A stretch of 64,000 bases of DNA, taken from positions 186,001 to 250,000 of the forward strand of contig NZ_PXNS01000003.1 of assembly GCF_003045775.1 (NCBI RefSeq), written 5' to 3'. The number at the start of each line of letters is the position of its first letter. The stretch's first letter is position 1. This document shows positions 27,181-38,353 of the stretch, piece after piece. The notes beneath the pieces were generated by a model. The model was not told the DNA's origin, did not search any database, and saw only the letters and a list, made by a program, of their open reading frames with translations. This DNA comes from Halomonas litopenaei. Its GTDB lineage: Bacteria; Pseudomonadota; Gammaproteobacteria; Pseudomonadales; Halomonadaceae. Position numbers and translations under genes: made by a program.

Positions 27181-27792
27181 ATGCCTTCGCGACAACCCCG
27201 ACAGCACCCGCTGGTTCGGCTGCTTGCCGCCGTCAGCCTGATCACCTGTCTGACCCTGACCATGGCCGCGCCCCCCGAGGCCAACGCCCAGACGTCGACG
27301 CAGCAGGTCAGCGTCAAGAGCGCTAGCTTTGCCACCCAGATCGACGACGGCCGGCGCTACGAGATGATCGGCCACGGGCTCTTCACCTATCTGGTGTGGG
27401 ACGCCTACGCCGGCGCCTACTACCAGGCCGCGGGGTACCCCCGCCCCGCTCCCGAGTCCGACGTCCCGCGCCGGCTGGTGCTGCACTACTTCCATGCCAT
27501 CGAGGCCGACGACTTCGCCAGCACCACCCTCGAGACCGTGCGCGCGCAGGTCGGCGCCGTGGACTTTCCGTCGATTCGCCGCCCGCTGACCGCGCTGGTC
27601 GACAGCTATCGCTCCGTCACGCCGGGCGACCGCTATTCGCTGACCTGGGATGGCGAGAGCCTGATCCTGGCGCTCAATGGCGCCCCGCTGTACCGCTCCA
27701 ACGACAAGGCGCTTGCCAACGCCATGTTCGCCATCTGGCTCGGTGAAGATCCCCTGGACCGCGACTTCCGCGACGCTCTGCTGGGGCGCTGA
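27181..27792 (+). CDS. Exported chalcone-isomerase-like domain protein
   Basis: A 203-residue protein with an N-terminal signal peptide (cut near ANA-QTS) and a chalcone-isomerase-like domain (about 50-200). Recognisable segments are YEMIGHGLFTYLVWDAYAGAYY, RLVLHYFHAIEADDFAS and YSLTWDG. Bacterial members lack known flavonoid chemistry and probably bind fatty acids or similar ligands. The start at 27181 follows GGGAG (27170-27174). Confidence 0.8.
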   Translation: MPSRQPRQHPLVRLLAAVSLITCLTLTMAAPPEANAQTSTQQVSVKSASFATQIDDGRRYEMIGHGLFTYLVWDAYAGAYYQAAGYPRPAPESDVPRRLVLHYFHAIEADDFASTTLETVRAQVGAVDFPSIRRPLTALVDSYRSVTPGDRYSLTWDGESLILALNGAPLYRSNDKALANAMFAIWLGEDPLDRDFRDALLGR

Positions 27793-27872
27793 CGCCTGGC
27801 CAGGCAGGCCCGTGCTAGGCTAGCGGGCCCTGCTGTGTGTAATCCCCCACCTATTGCCAGAGGAAGCCCTGC

Positions 27873-28310
27873 ATGAAAGCCCTGATCCAACGTGTCCGCC
27901 GTGCCAGTGTCGAGGTCGAAGATCGCACCGTCGGCGCCATCGACCACGGCCTGCTGGCCCTGGTCGGGGTGGAAAAAGGCGATGACGAGGCCTCGGCCGA
28001 CCGCCTGTTGCACAAGCTGCTGCACTATCGCGTGTTCGCCGACGACCAGGACAAGATGAATCTCAATGTGCAGCAGGCCGGCGGTGGCCTCTTGCTGGTA
28101 TCCCAGTTCACCCTGGCCGCGGATACCCGCAAGGGGCTGCGTCCCAGCTTCTCCAGCGCGGCGCCGCCGGCCGAAGGCGATCGTCTGTTTCACTACCTGC
28201 TCGATCAGGCCCGCCAGCGCCATGCGCCGGTGGCCAGCGGCGAGTTCGGCGCCAATATGCAGGTGGCACTAATCAACGACGGGCCGGTGACCTTTCTGCT
28301 GGAGAGCTGA
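27873..28310 (+). CDS. dtd: D-aminoacyl-tRNA deacylase
   Basis: Removes D-amino acids from mischarged tRNA. It is 145 residues long with the two signature motifs [17 protein letters not shown] (SQFTL) and [11 protein letters not shown] (GPVT with the Gly-cisPro dipeptide). RBS GAGGAAG upstream of ATG 27873. The 3' end is repeated almost perfectly downstream (28363-28437). Confidence 0.97.
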   Translation: MKALIQRVRRASVEVEDRTVGAIDHGLLALVGVEKGDDEASADRLLHKLLHYRVFADDQDKMNLNVQQAGGGLLLVSQFTLAADTRKGLRPSFSSAAPPAEGDRLFHYLLDQARQRHAPVASGEFGANMQVALINDGPVTFLLES

Positions 28311-28437
28311 GAGCCCCCTCCTGGCGCCGAGCGCCAACATGCAGCTCACCTTCAGGACGATTAATCAACGACGAGCCGGTGACCTTTCTCCTGGAGAGCT
28401 GAGAGCCCCCTCCTGGCGCCGAGCGCCAACATGCAGC
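28249..28437. repeat. 92-bp-period direct repeat covering the dtd 3' end
   Basis: A 75-bp block at 28271-28345, which spans the last 40 bp of dtd, its stop and the following 35 bp, recurs at 28363-28437 with only two mismatches (offset 92 bp). The flanking motif GCGCCAAYATGCAG occurs three times (28249, 28332, 28424), so the array is two and a bit units. Each unit carries a small hairpin TGGCGC / GCGCCA. The second copy is noncoding because it is cut off from any start. Confidence 0.92.
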
Positions 28438-28570
28438 GCACGCGGCGTCCTGCCGCCTGTCTGATCTTCAAAAGCCCGATGCAACGCGATGTCGGCGGGG
28501 CGGTAAACCAGGCTGTCTCGTCTCGCCCCGTCTCGCCTTGATGTTTATGGAAACATTTACCACAATCACC

Positions 28571-28600
28571 TGTATACAAAAACAACCGGTGATCGTATCC
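28571..28600. promoter_or_regulatory. TGTATACA palindrome upstream of purine permease
   Basis: TGTATACA at 28571-28578, 22 bp before the chosen ATG, is a perfect 8-bp palindrome of the type used by GntR-family regulators. If it is an operator, it would lie in the leader or promoter of the permease gene. Between the dtd repeat and here (28438-28570) I see no gene. Confidence 0.35.
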
Positions 28601-30013
28601 ATGAACAACGCCCGCTACCCCGTCAGCGTCTCGGTCTTCGACTTCCACGGCCGGCCACCACTGAGCCGTGCCCTGCCACTGTCGCTGCAACACATCCTCG
28701 CCATGATCATGGGTACCATCACGGTGCCGATCATCGTCTCCGGTGCCATCGGCGCCTCCACCGCCGAAACCCTGCTGCTGATCCAGATTTCGCTGGTGGC
28801 CTCGGCGCTGTCGACGCTGATCCAGCTGTTCGGTGTCTGGCGCTTCGGTGCCCGCCTGCCGACCATCTTCGGTGTCGGCTTTGCCTACGTGCCCACCCTG
28901 ACCGCCGTGGGCGCCCAGTATGGCCTCGGCGGCATCCTCGGCGCCCAGTTGATCGGCGGCATGGCGATGCTGCTGGTCGGGTTCGGTATCCGCCCGCTGC
29001 GTCATCTGTTTCCACCGGTGGTGGCGGGGGTGGTGGTGCTGGTGATCGGCCTGTCGCTCTACGACATCGCCATCCACTACATGGCCGGGGGCAAGGGGAG
29101 CGCCGACTACGGTGGCGGCAGGCAGTGGCTGGTGGCGCTGGTCACTCTGGCCGTGGTGCTGGCGATTTCCCAGTTCGGGCGGGGCTTCATCAAGCTCGCC
29201 GCGATCATCTGCGGCATCGTGGTGGGCTACGCGCTGGCACTCGCGCTGGGCATGGTGGACTTCACTGCGGTGCATCAGGCTGCCTGGTTCAGTGCGCCGC
29301 GCCCGCTCCCCGTGACGCTCGAATTCGCGCCGGTGGCGATCCTGTCCATGGTGATCATCTGCGTGGTCAATTCGGTGCAGACCATCGGTGATCTATCCGC
29401 TACCACCATCGGTGGCATGAATCGCGAGCTGGGCCATCGGGAGCTGTCCGGGGGCTTGCTGGGCAACGGCCTGTGCACTCTGGTCGGTGCCCTGTTCGCG
29501 GCTCTGCCGACGGCGTCGTTCAGCCAGAACGTCGGTATCGTCGCCATGACCAAGGTCATCAGTCGTTCGGTGCTGGCACTGGCGGCGCTGTTTCTGCTGG
29601 CGGCGGGGCTGATGCCGAAGTTCGGCGCGCTGATGACCACCATCCCCTATCCGGTGCTCGGTGGCGCCACCATCACGGTGTTCGGCATGATCACCATGAC
29701 CGGTATCCAGCTGCTGACCCGCGACGAGCTGTCCGGGCGCAACATGACCATCGCCAGCCTGGCGCTGGCGCTGGGCCTCGGGCTCGCCGCGGCGCCGCAG
29801 GCCATCGCCGCGCTGCCGGACACGATCGAGATGGCGATCGGTGGATCACCCGTGGTGGCGGCGGCGCTCACCGCCGTGCTGCTCAATCTGCTGCTGCCTC
29901 ACAAGAGCCTGGCCGACGAGCAGGCCGAGCGCGAGCGGCTGGCCGCGCGCATGGAAGCCAGCGACACGGCTCCCGCTAGCGTGCCCGCCTCATCCCGGTG
30001 CGACTCGCAATAG
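28601..30013 (+). CDS. NCS2-family nucleobase permease (xanthine/urate type)
   Basis: Inner-membrane purine:cation symporter of about 470 residues with 12-14 helices. The NAT signature appears as FSQNVGIVAMTKVISRSV (Q-N-x-G-x4-T-K), closer to xanthine/urate carriers (QNNG...T) than to uracil carriers (ENIG). LPLSLQHILAMIMGTITVP at the N-terminus is typical. I prefer ATG 28601 (MNNARYPV) over an in-frame ATG 63 bp upstream, which adds an unconserved segment across a likely operator. It stands alone and ends 73 bp before the convergent yheS. Confidence 0.9.
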   Translation: MNNARYPVSVSVFDFHGRPPLSRALPLSLQHILAMIMGTITVPIIVSGAIGASTAETLLLIQISLVASALSTLIQLFGVWRFGARLPTIFGVGFAYVPTLTAVGAQYGLGGILGAQLIGGMAMLLVGFGIRPLRHLFPPVVAGVVVLVIGLSLYDIAIHYMAGGKGSADYGGGRQWLVALVTLAVVLAISQFGRGFIKLAAIICGIVVGYALALALGMVDFTAVHQAAWFSAPRPLPVTLEFAPVAILSMVIICVVNSVQTIGDLSATTIGGMNRELGHRELSGGLLGNGLCTLVGALFAALPTASFSQNVGIVAMTKVISRSVLALAALFLLAAGLMPKFGALMTTIPYPVLGGATITVFGMITMTGIQLLTRDELSGRNMTIASLALALGLGLAAAPQAIAALPDTIEMAIGGSPVVAAALTAVLLNLLLPHKSLADEQAERERLAARMEASDTAPASVPASSRCDSQ

Positions 30014-30060
30014 CCGTTCGCCACACCCACTCGCCCCGGCTATCGAGCGATCCGGCGACC

Positions 30061-30086
30061 CGAGGCGCTATCGAACCGAGCGTGGC

Positions 30087-30105
<19 letters not shown>
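30061..30105. terminator. 13-bp inverted repeat at the yheS 3' end
   Basis: CGAGGCGCTATCG (30061-30073) is exactly inverted at 30093-30105, with a 19-nt loop containing the yheS stop. The right arm lies inside yheS coding sequence, so the left arm is an inverted copy of the gene end. It probably separates two convergent transcripts. Confidence 0.7.
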
Positions 30106-32036
<1,931 letters not shown>

Positions 32037-32104
32037 GGCTCCATCGGGATGAGCCCGCCGGGCCGGGCACCCGCGAGCTTCTCTAATAAAAGAAGGATAT
32101 CGTC

Positions 32105-32632
32105 TTGGACCCCGATTCTACCGAATTCACCGCTCGCCTGCGCCCTCGCCTGGCGACTTCGCCGCTATGGGACTTCGCCCTGGCAATCTATGCCCGGCCA
32201 GGCGTCGAGCAAGCCTGCCTGACGCTGCAGGATGAGCACGGCTGGGACGTGTGTGAACTGTTGTGGCGATGCTGGCTGTATCAACAGGGCGCCCAGGCAG
32301 GTGCACTGCCGTCAGAGGTCGCCGCCTGGCAGCGCGAGGTCACCCAACCGCTGCGCCGACTGCGCAGGGATCTGAAGTCCCAGGCGCAAGCCGACCCGCA
32401 GGTGGCGAGCGTTCGCTCGCGGATCAAGCAAGCGGAGCTCGAAGCCGAGCAACAATGCCTGCAGATGCTCATGAAAATTAGCCTGAACGAACTGGCTTTC
32501 TCGCCGATACCCGCCAGACTCCAAGGTCTAGAAAATGTGCTGCTTTCTAGCCAACAACGGCAGAAAAAAACGCAACTTATGGCCATAAGAAGCGTGGAAA
32601 GCCAGCTTGACCCTCTTCCGGCAGCGCGCTAG
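32105..32632 (+). CDS. TIGR02444/DUF2390 family protein
   Basis: A 175-residue cytosolic protein of unknown function with SPLWDFALAIYARPGVEQACL and CELLWRCWLYQQG, typical of this family. TTG at 32105 is used, with AAGGAT 7 nt upstream. Divergent from yheS, an adjacency also seen in pseudomonads. Helical throughout, no catalytic motif. Confidence 0.8.
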   Translation: MDPDSTEFTARLRPRLATSPLWDFALAIYARPGVEQACLTLQDEHGWDVCELLWRCWLYQQGAQAGALPSEVAAWQREVTQPLRRLRRDLKSQAQADPQVASVRSRIKQAELEAEQQCLQMLMKISLNELAFSPIPARLQGLENVLLSSQQRQKKTQLMAIRSVESQLDPLPAAR

Positions 32633-32790
32633 CCTGACGTTAACTGCATGAGAATTCCTGCATTTTTTGCATGATCGATCTTGTTCGCGCCAATAGCACA
32701 AGGTCCGAGATTCCGAAGCGAGACACGAAGCAATACAACAGGCGAACGCGATCCGCCCATAGCTCCAACACCTGCAGAGGAACCACAAGA
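32633..32790 (+). promoter_or_regulatory. teaABC upstream region
   Basis: About 158 bp before teaA. TGCAT occurs at 32646, 32659 and 32667 within an A/T-rich stretch (GCATTTTTTGCATGATCGAT), giving overlapping inverted repeats that could be a regulator site. Promoter elements for this osmoregulated operon must lie here but I cannot assign -10/-35 boxes with confidence. Confidence 0.4.
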
Positions 32791-33813
32791 ATGAAGGCAA
32801 CACAGCTGCTGACCACCGCCAGCATCGGCGCCCTGATGCTGGGTCTTTCCTCCACCGCCATGGCCGACAACTGGCGCTACGCCCACGAAGAGTACGAGGG
32901 CGATGTCCAGGACGTCTTTGCCCAGGCGTTCAAGCAGTACGTCGAGGAGAATTCCGACCATTCCGTCCAGGTCTACCGCTTCGGCGAACTGGGCGAATCC
33001 GACGACATCATGGAGCAGACCCAGAACGGCATCCTGCAGTTCGTCAACCAGTCTCCCGGCTTCACCGGCGCGCTGATTCCCGAAGCCCAGATCTTCTTCA
33101 TTCCCTACCTGCTGCCCACCGACGAAGAAACCGTGCTGAAGTTCTTCGACGAGAGCAAGGCGATCAACGAGATGTTCCCCGAGCTCTACGCCGAGCACGG
33201 GCTGAAGCTGATGCAGATGTACCCGGAAGGGGAAATGGTGGTCACCGCCGACGAGCCGATCACCTCGCCGGAGGACTTCGACAACAAGAAGATCCGCACC
33301 ATGACCAACCCGCTGCTGGCGGAGACCTACGACGCCTTCGGCGCGACCCCCACGCCGCTGCCCTGGGGTGAGGTCTACGGCGGTCTGCAGACCGGCATCA
33401 TCGACGGTCAGGAAAACCCGATCTTCTGGATCGAGTCCGGCGGTCTGTACGAGGTCTCCCCGAACCTGACCTTCACCGGCCACGGCTGGTTCACCACCGC
33501 CATGATGGCCAACCAGGACTTCTATGACGGCCTGTCCGACGAGGACAAGCAACTCGTCCAGGACGCCACCGACTCCGCCTACGACACCACCATCGAGCAC
33601 ATCCAGGGCCTCGCCGAAGAAGCACTCGGCAAGATCCAGGAAGCGTCTGACGAGGTCACCGTGACTCGCCTGGACGACGAACAGATCCAGGCCTTCAAGG
33701 ATCGCGCTCCGCAGGTCGAGGAGAAGTTCATCGAGATGACCGGTGAAGGCGGTCAGGAACTGCTCGACCAGTTCAAGGCTGACCTGGAAGCGGTTCAGTC
33801 CGGCGAGGAGTAA
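32791..33813 (+). CDS. teaA: Ectoine/hydroxyectoine TRAP binding protein TeaA
   Basis: Periplasmic receptor of the osmoregulated TeaABC transporter that takes up ectoine and recovers leaked ectoine in Halomonas. It has 340 residues with signal peptide ending SSTAMA, and the mature start DNWRYAHEEYEGDVQ is the same as I recall for H. elongata TeaA, including the ligand-contacting Glu region. IRTMTNPLLAETYDAFGATP contains the conserved Arg of the binding site. A strong terminator follows at 33838, so teaA may be made in excess of teaBC. Confidence 0.95.
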   Translation: MKATQLLTTASIGALMLGLSSTAMADNWRYAHEEYEGDVQDVFAQAFKQYVEENSDHSVQVYRFGELGESDDIMEQTQNGILQFVNQSPGFTGALIPEAQIFFIPYLLPTDEETVLKFFDESKAINEMFPELYAEHGLKLMQMYPEGEMVVTADEPITSPEDFDNKKIRTMTNPLLAETYDAFGATPTPLPWGEVYGGLQTGIIDGQENPIFWIESGGLYEVSPNLTFTGHGWFTTAMMANQDFYDGLSDEDKQLVQDATDSAYDTTIEHIQGLAEEALGKIQEASDEVTVTRLDDEQIQAFKDRAPQVEEKFIEMTGEGGQELLDQFKADLEAVQSGEE

Positions 33814-33837
33814 TCCTCGTCTGAGCCATCGCTCCCG

Positions 33838-33868
33838 AAAGGGGCAGCCCTACCCGGCTGCCCCTTTT
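33838..33868 (+). terminator. Terminator/attenuating hairpin after teaA
   Basis: AAAGGGGCAGCC and GGCTGCCCCTTT form a 12-bp stem with a 6-nt loop, running into a T-run (GCCCCTTTTG). It sits between teaA and teaB, so read-through must be partial if teaBC lack their own promoter. Confidence 0.9.
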
Positions 33869-34030
33869 GTGTTTCCAGAGCCCTGAATAGCGACCCGACA
33901 GTCGCCGCCACGCCAGGCGCGCTGCGTGCATCCAGCGTTGACCAGATGGCTGCGAACCGCGACCCAGAGGGCGTACGCTGCGATACAGGTACGTGCGTTT
34001 CTCCCGGAATTCCCGACCAAGGATCCCATC

Positions 34031-34609
34031 ATGACCGAAGAAGAATCCGAACAGCACTACCACTCGGGGTTGCCTGGTTTTCTGGGCACCATCGATACGT
34101 GGATCAGCAAGCTGGAAGCCATCATTCTTGCAGTGGGTGTGCTGCTGATGGCGGCCAATACCATCGCCAACGTCGTTGGCCGCTTCGTGCTCGGCGAGAG
34201 CATCTTCTTCAGCGGCGAGATCAACCGCATTCTGATCATCATGATCACCTTTGCCGGTATCGGCTATGCGGCGCGCCACGGGCGCCATATTCGCATGTCG
34301 GCGATCTACGATGCCCTGCCGGTAGGTGGCCGCAAGGCATTGATGATCTTCATCTCCCTGTTTACCTCTCTGGTGATGTTCTTCCTGCTGTACTACTCGG
34401 TGATCTACATCGTCGACCTGTATGACAAGGGGCGCATTCTGCCCGCCCTTGGCATCCCGATCTTCTGGATCTACCTGTGGGTACCGCTGGGCTTTCTGAT
34501 CACCGGTATCCAGTACCTGCTCACCGCCATCAAGAACCTGACCTCCCGCGACGTCTACCTGTCGACCGGCGTGCTGGATGGCTACAAGGATACGGAGACC
34601 GAAGTATGA
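34031..34609 (+). CDS. teaB: Ectoine TRAP transporter small permease TeaB
   Basis: Four-helix DctQ-type subunit of 192 residues. The ATG at 34031 ([13 protein letters not shown]) follows AAGGAT; an in-frame upstream reading is unconserved. Membrane segments lie around 25-48, 58-78, 96-120 and 140-162, with [16 protein letters not shown] typical of the family. It lies between teaA and teaC. Confidence 0.94.
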   Translation: MTEEESEQHYHSGLPGFLGTIDTWISKLEAIILAVGVLLMAANTIANVVGRFVLGESIFFSGEINRILIIMITFAGIGYAARHGRHIRMSAIYDALPVGGRKALMIFISLFTSLVMFFLLYYSVIYIVDLYDKGRILPALGIPIFWIYLWVPLGFLITGIQYLLTAIKNLTSRDVYLSTGVLDGYKDTETEV

Positions 34610-34643
34610 GTGACGCGACGGTGGCAGCAGGAGGACAGCCCCA

Positions 34644-35927
34644 ATGACAACCATAATGGTCACCACCATGATCGCCCTGCTGTTGCTGGGCTTCCCCATG
34701 ATGATCCCGTTGATCACCGCGGCGGTCATCGGTTTCTTCATGATGTTCAACGGCCTGGACCAGATGGACACGTTGATCCAGCAGATGATGGCGGGCATCC
34801 GGCCGGCCTCGCTGATCGCCGTGCCGATGTTCATCCTCGCCGCCGACATCATGACCCGCGGCCAGTCGGCAGAGCGCCTGATCAACATGGTCATGGCCTT
34901 CATCGGCCACGTGAAGGGCGGCCTGGCGGTATCCACCGCGGCCTCCTGCACCCTGTTCGGCGCCGTGTCCGGCTCGACCCAGGCCACCGTGGTGGCGGTG
35001 GGCTCGCCGCTACGCCCGCGCATGCTCAAGGCCGGCTACTCCGACTCCTTCACCCTGGCGTTGATCATCAACTCGAGTGACATCGCCTTTCTGATCCCGC
35101 CCAGCATCGGCATGATCATCTATGGCGTGATCTCGGGCACCTCCATCGGCGAGCTGTTCATCGCCGGCATCGGGCCAGGCCTGCTGATCCTGCTGATGTT
35201 CTCCATCTACTGCGTGCTCTACGCGGTGATCCGCGACGTCCCCACCGAGCCCAAGGCGTCCTGGAGCGAGCGTCTCTCCGCGGTGCGTCAGGCGCTGTGG
35301 CCGCTGGGCTTCCCGGTGATCATCGTCGGCGGCATCTACGGCGGCATCTTCAGCCCCACCGAGGCCGCCGCGGCCTGCGTGCTGTACGCGGTGCTGCTGG
35401 AGTTCGTGGTGTTCCGATCGCTGAAGATGAACGACATCTACGCCATCGCCAAGTCCACCGGCCTGATCACCGCGGTGGTGTTCATCCTGGTCGCCGTGGG
35501 CAACGGCTTCTCGTGGATCATCTCCTTCGCCCAGATTCCGCAGGCCATGCTCGAGGCGGCCGGGATCAACGAAGCGGGTCCCACGGGCGTGCTGATCGCC
35601 ATCTGCATCGCCTTCTTCGTGGCCTGCATGTTCGTCGACCCGATCGTGGTCATCCTGGTGCTGACGCCGATCTTCGCGCCGGCCATCGAGGCCACCGGAC
35701 TCGACCCGGTGCTGGTGGGTATCCTGATCACCCTGCAAGTGGCCATCGGCTCGGCGACGCCACCCTTCGGCTGCGACATCTTTACCGCCATCGCGATCTT
35801 CAAGCGGCCCTACCTGGACGTGATCAAGGGCACACCTCCGTTCGTGTTCCTGCTGATCCTGGCCGCGGCCCTGCTGATCATGTTCCCGCAGATTGCGTTG
35901 TTCCTGCGCGACGTCGCCTTCCGCTAG
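34644..35927 (+). CDS. teaC: Ectoine TRAP transporter large permease TeaC
   Basis: Sodium-coupled DctM-type permease of 427 residues, the same length as I recall for H. elongata TeaC. Conserved stretches: CTLFGAVSGSTQATVVAVGS, SSDIAFLIPPSIGMIIYGVIS, SPTEAAAACVLYA, GSATPPFGCDIFTAIAIF. It starts 34 bp after teaB and ends 45 bp before teaD. Confidence 0.95.
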   Translation: MTTIMVTTMIALLLLGFPMMIPLITAAVIGFFMMFNGLDQMDTLIQQMMAGIRPASLIAVPMFILAADIMTRGQSAERLINMVMAFIGHVKGGLAVSTAASCTLFGAVSGSTQATVVAVGSPLRPRMLKAGYSDSFTLALIINSSDIAFLIPPSIGMIIYGVISGTSIGELFIAGIGPGLLILLMFSIYCVLYAVIRDVPTEPKASWSERLSAVRQALWPLGFPVIIVGGIYGGIFSPTEAAAACVLYAVLLEFVVFRSLKMNDIYAIAKSTGLITAVVFILVAVGNGFSWIISFAQIPQAMLEAAGINEAGPTGVLIAICIAFFVACMFVDPIVVILVLTPIFAPAIEATGLDPVLVGILITLQVAIGSATPPFGCDIFTAIAIFKRPYLDVIKGTPPFVFLLILAAALLIMFPQIALFLRDVAFR

Positions 35928-35972
35928 GCGGCGTCTGTCAGCTGCGCGGAGACCAAGCTTGAGGAGAGACCG

Positions 35973-36416
35973 ATGTTCAATCGAATCCTGGTGGCGGTGG
36001 ACGGCTCCAAGGGCGCCCTCAAGGCGCTGGAGAAGGCCGTGGGGCTGCAGTACCTGACCGGCGCCGAGCTCTACATCCTGTGCGTGTTCAAGCACCACAG
36101 TCTGCTCGAGGCCTCCCTGTCGATGGTTCGCCCGGACAAGCTGGACCTGCCCGACGATGCCCTCAAGGAGTACGCCTCGGAGATCGCCGTGCATGCCAAG
36201 AACCACGCGGTGGAACTGGGGGTACCGCTGGAAAAGGTGCGCGCCTTCGTCAAGGGAGGCCGCCCCTCGCGCACCATCGTGCGCTTCGCCCGCAAGCGCG
36301 AGTGCGATCTGATCGTGATCGGCGCCCAGGGCACCAACGGCGACGCCAGCCTGATCCTGGGCAGTGTCGCCCAGCGGGTGTCTGGGTCGGCGCAGTGTCC
36401 GACCCTGGTGGTCTAG
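35973..36416 (+). CDS. teaD: TeaD, UspA-family regulator of ectoine uptake
   Basis: An ATP-binding universal stress protein of 147 residues. The nucleotide motif G-x2-G-x9-G-S is intact ([20 protein letters not shown]). In H. elongata TeaD lowers TeaABC activity and is encoded directly after teaC, as here. RBS GAGGAGAG precedes the ATG at 35973. Confidence 0.94.
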   Translation: MFNRILVAVDGSKGALKALEKAVGLQYLTGAELYILCVFKHHSLLEASLSMVRPDKLDLPDDALKEYASEIAVHAKNHAVELGVPLEKVRAFVKGGRPSRTIVRFARKRECDLIVIGAQGTNGDASLILGSVAQRVSGSAQCPTLVV

Positions 36417-36457
36417 CGCCACACTCATCACGGCTACCACAGACGTAGCCGCAACCA

Positions 36458-36482
36458 CAGGCCCGGGTCATGCCCGGGCCTG
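36458..36482 (+). terminator. Stem-loop after teaD
   Basis: CAGGCCCGGG / CCCGGGCCTG, a 10-bp stem with a 5-nt loop, 42 bp after the teaD stop. No T-run. Confidence 0.6.
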
Positions 36483-36585
36483 CCTCGTAGGGGGTAACGC
36501 ACGGCGGGTGCGGAACCCTTTTGCCCCTGTTACAGTCACAACAACGACATTCACACTACGGCCAACGCGCCAGCCAAGGATTTCC

Positions 36586-37302
36586 ATGAAGACACTGCTG
36601 ACTTCCGCCTCCCTGATCGCCCTGCTGGGCGCCGCTCCCATGGCCTTTTCCGCCCCCGAGAGCGACCAGGAAAAGCTTAGCTACAGCCTGGGTGTGACCC
36701 TGGGCCAGAGCATCAAGCAAGACGTGGAAGACCTCGACACGGATGCCTTCAGCGAGGCGATCAAGGACGTGTTCGCCGACGACGGCCTCGACATGACCGA
36801 CGAGGAGATCGCCGCCGCCCTGACCAAGTTCCAGGAAGAGGCCATGGCCAAGCGTGCTGAAGAACAGCAGCAACGTGCCGAAGAGATGGCCCAGCAGGCG
36901 GACGCCAACAAGCAGGAAGGCGAGGCCTACATGGCCGAGAACGCCGACAAGGACGGCGTTACCACTACCGACTCCGGGCTGCAGTACAAGGAGCTCGAGG
37001 AAGGTGACGGCGCCTCCCCCGAGGCCGGCGACACCGTGCAGGTCAACTACGAAGGCAAGCTGATCGATGGTACCGTGTTCGACAGCTCCTACGAGCGCGG
37101 CGAGCCGGTATCCTTCCAGGTGGGCCAGGTCATCGAGGGCTGGCAGGAAGCCCTGAAGATGATGAACGTGGGCGACACCTGGGAAGTCGTGATTCCGCCG
37201 GAGCTGGGCTACGGCGCGCGTGGCCAGGGCCCCATCGGCCCCAACGAGACCCTGATCTTCAAGGTCGAGCTGCTTGACGTGAACCCCAGCGACGAAGGCT
37301 GA
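36586..37302 (+). CDS. fkpA: FKBP-type peptidyl-prolyl isomerase (FkpA/Mip type)
   Basis: Exported prolyl isomerase/chaperone of 238 residues: signal peptide (cut near MAFSA), a helical FKBP_N dimerisation domain (about 25-120, Q/E-rich coiled coil around 85-110) and a C-terminal FKBP domain with VNYEGKLIDGTVFDSSYERG, VIEGWQEAL and PPELGYGARG. ATG 36586 was chosen from the signal peptide; the upstream in-frame part is noncoding. Confidence 0.93.
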   Translation: MKTLLTSASLIALLGAAPMAFSAPESDQEKLSYSLGVTLGQSIKQDVEDLDTDAFSEAIKDVFADDGLDMTDEEIAAALTKFQEEAMAKRAEEQQQRAEEMAQQADANKQEGEAYMAENADKDGVTTTDSGLQYKELEEGDGASPEAGDTVQVNYEGKLIDGTVFDSSYERGEPVSFQVGQVIEGWQEALKMMNVGDTWEVVIPPELGYGARGQGPIGPNETLIFKVELLDVNPSDEG

Positions 37303-37306
37303 GTCG

Positions 37307-38353
37307 ATGACTCACCTTAGTCGTGCCAACGCCAGCCTCCTCGCGGGGCTGGCGTTTTTCGTGCTGGCACCTCAGGCCACGGCCGACTCCCCCGACGCCC
37401 TGCCCGCGCTGGGTCTCTCGAAGGACCGTCTGGCCACCATCGGCGTCTCGTCCGGCGGCTACATGGCCGCGCAGCTGGCGGTGGCCTGGCCCGAGCGCTT
37501 CGATGCGCTCGGGCTGGTCGCCGCCGGCCCCTGGGGCTGTGCCCGGGGCGAGCTGGGAGTGGCGCTGGGTCAGTGCATGTTCACTCGCCTTGGCGACCCC
37601 GACCTGGCGGCGATCGACAGCCGCCTTGCGGACTACCGCGAGCTCGATCGCGCGGGTAGCGCTGAATCGCTCGACGACCTCAAGGTGTATCTCTGGCACG
37701 GTGAGGACGATGGCACCATCGATCCCGACGTCGGACACGCCGCCGCTCGACAATGGCGTGACTGGCTCGCCGACGATGATCAACTGAAGACGGTGTTTCA
37801 GGACGGCGCGGGGCACGGCTGGCCGGCGCTGGACGCCGCTGGCGAGGCGGGCCTGGCCGACTGCGAAGAGGGCGGTGCGCCTTTCCTGCTCGACTGCGGC
37901 CTGGACCTGGCCGGCGAGGCGCTGGGCTGGTGGTGGGACGATCTGGCGCCTGCCGGCGAGGCCGACGATGTGCGCCTGCTGGCCTTCGACCAGAGCGAGT
38001 TCGACGCCAAGGGACTCGCCGACACCGGCTTTGTCTATCTGCCGAAGCAGTGCGAAAGCGGCGACTGCGCACTGGTGGTGGCGCTACATGGCTGCCAGAT
38101 GGGCGTGGACGACGATGAAGGCGCAGCGACGCCATTCACCCGGGCAAGCGGCCTGAACCGTTACGCCAAGAGCAACGACCTGGTGGTGCTCTACCCCCAG
38201 GCCGAGGCCAGCCTGGCCAATCCCAAGGGATGCTGGGACTGGTGGGGGTTCAGCGAGAGCACCTGGCAGCGCGACCCTTTGCACGACAGCCGGGACGGCC
38301 GTCAGGTCAGCGCCCTGATGCAAATGGTCGATAGACTGCAGGAAGCGCCCTGA
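37307..38353 (+). CDS. Exported PHB-depolymerase-like esterase
   Basis: An alpha/beta hydrolase of 348 residues with a signal peptide (cut near ATA-DSP). The lipase box GVSSGGYMA is near residue 45, WHGEDDGTIDP offers the catalytic Asp and QDGAGHGWP the His. The C-terminal NPKGCWDWWGFSESTW is characteristic of extracellular poly(3-hydroxybutyrate) depolymerases of the Penicillium funiculosum type. There is no separate substrate-binding domain. It starts 4 bp after fkpA, with the SD (GAAGG) inside the fkpA end, so the two are co-translated. The 3' end is echoed downstream (38399-38428). Confidence 0.82.
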   Translation: MTHLSRANASLLAGLAFFVLAPQATADSPDALPALGLSKDRLATIGVSSGGYMAAQLAVAWPERFDALGLVAAGPWGCARGELGVALGQCMFTRLGDPDLAAIDSRLADYRELDRAGSAESLDDLKVYLWHGEDDGTIDPDVGHAAARQWRDWLADDDQLKTVFQDGAGHGWPALDAAGEAGLADCEEGGAPFLLDCGLDLAGEALGWWWDDLAPAGEADDVRLLAFDQSEFDAKGLADTGFVYLPKQCESGDCALVVALHGCQMGVDDDEGAATPFTRASGLNRYAKSNDLVVLYPQAEASLANPKGCWDWWGFSESTWQRDPLHDSRDGRQVSALMQMVDRLQEAP

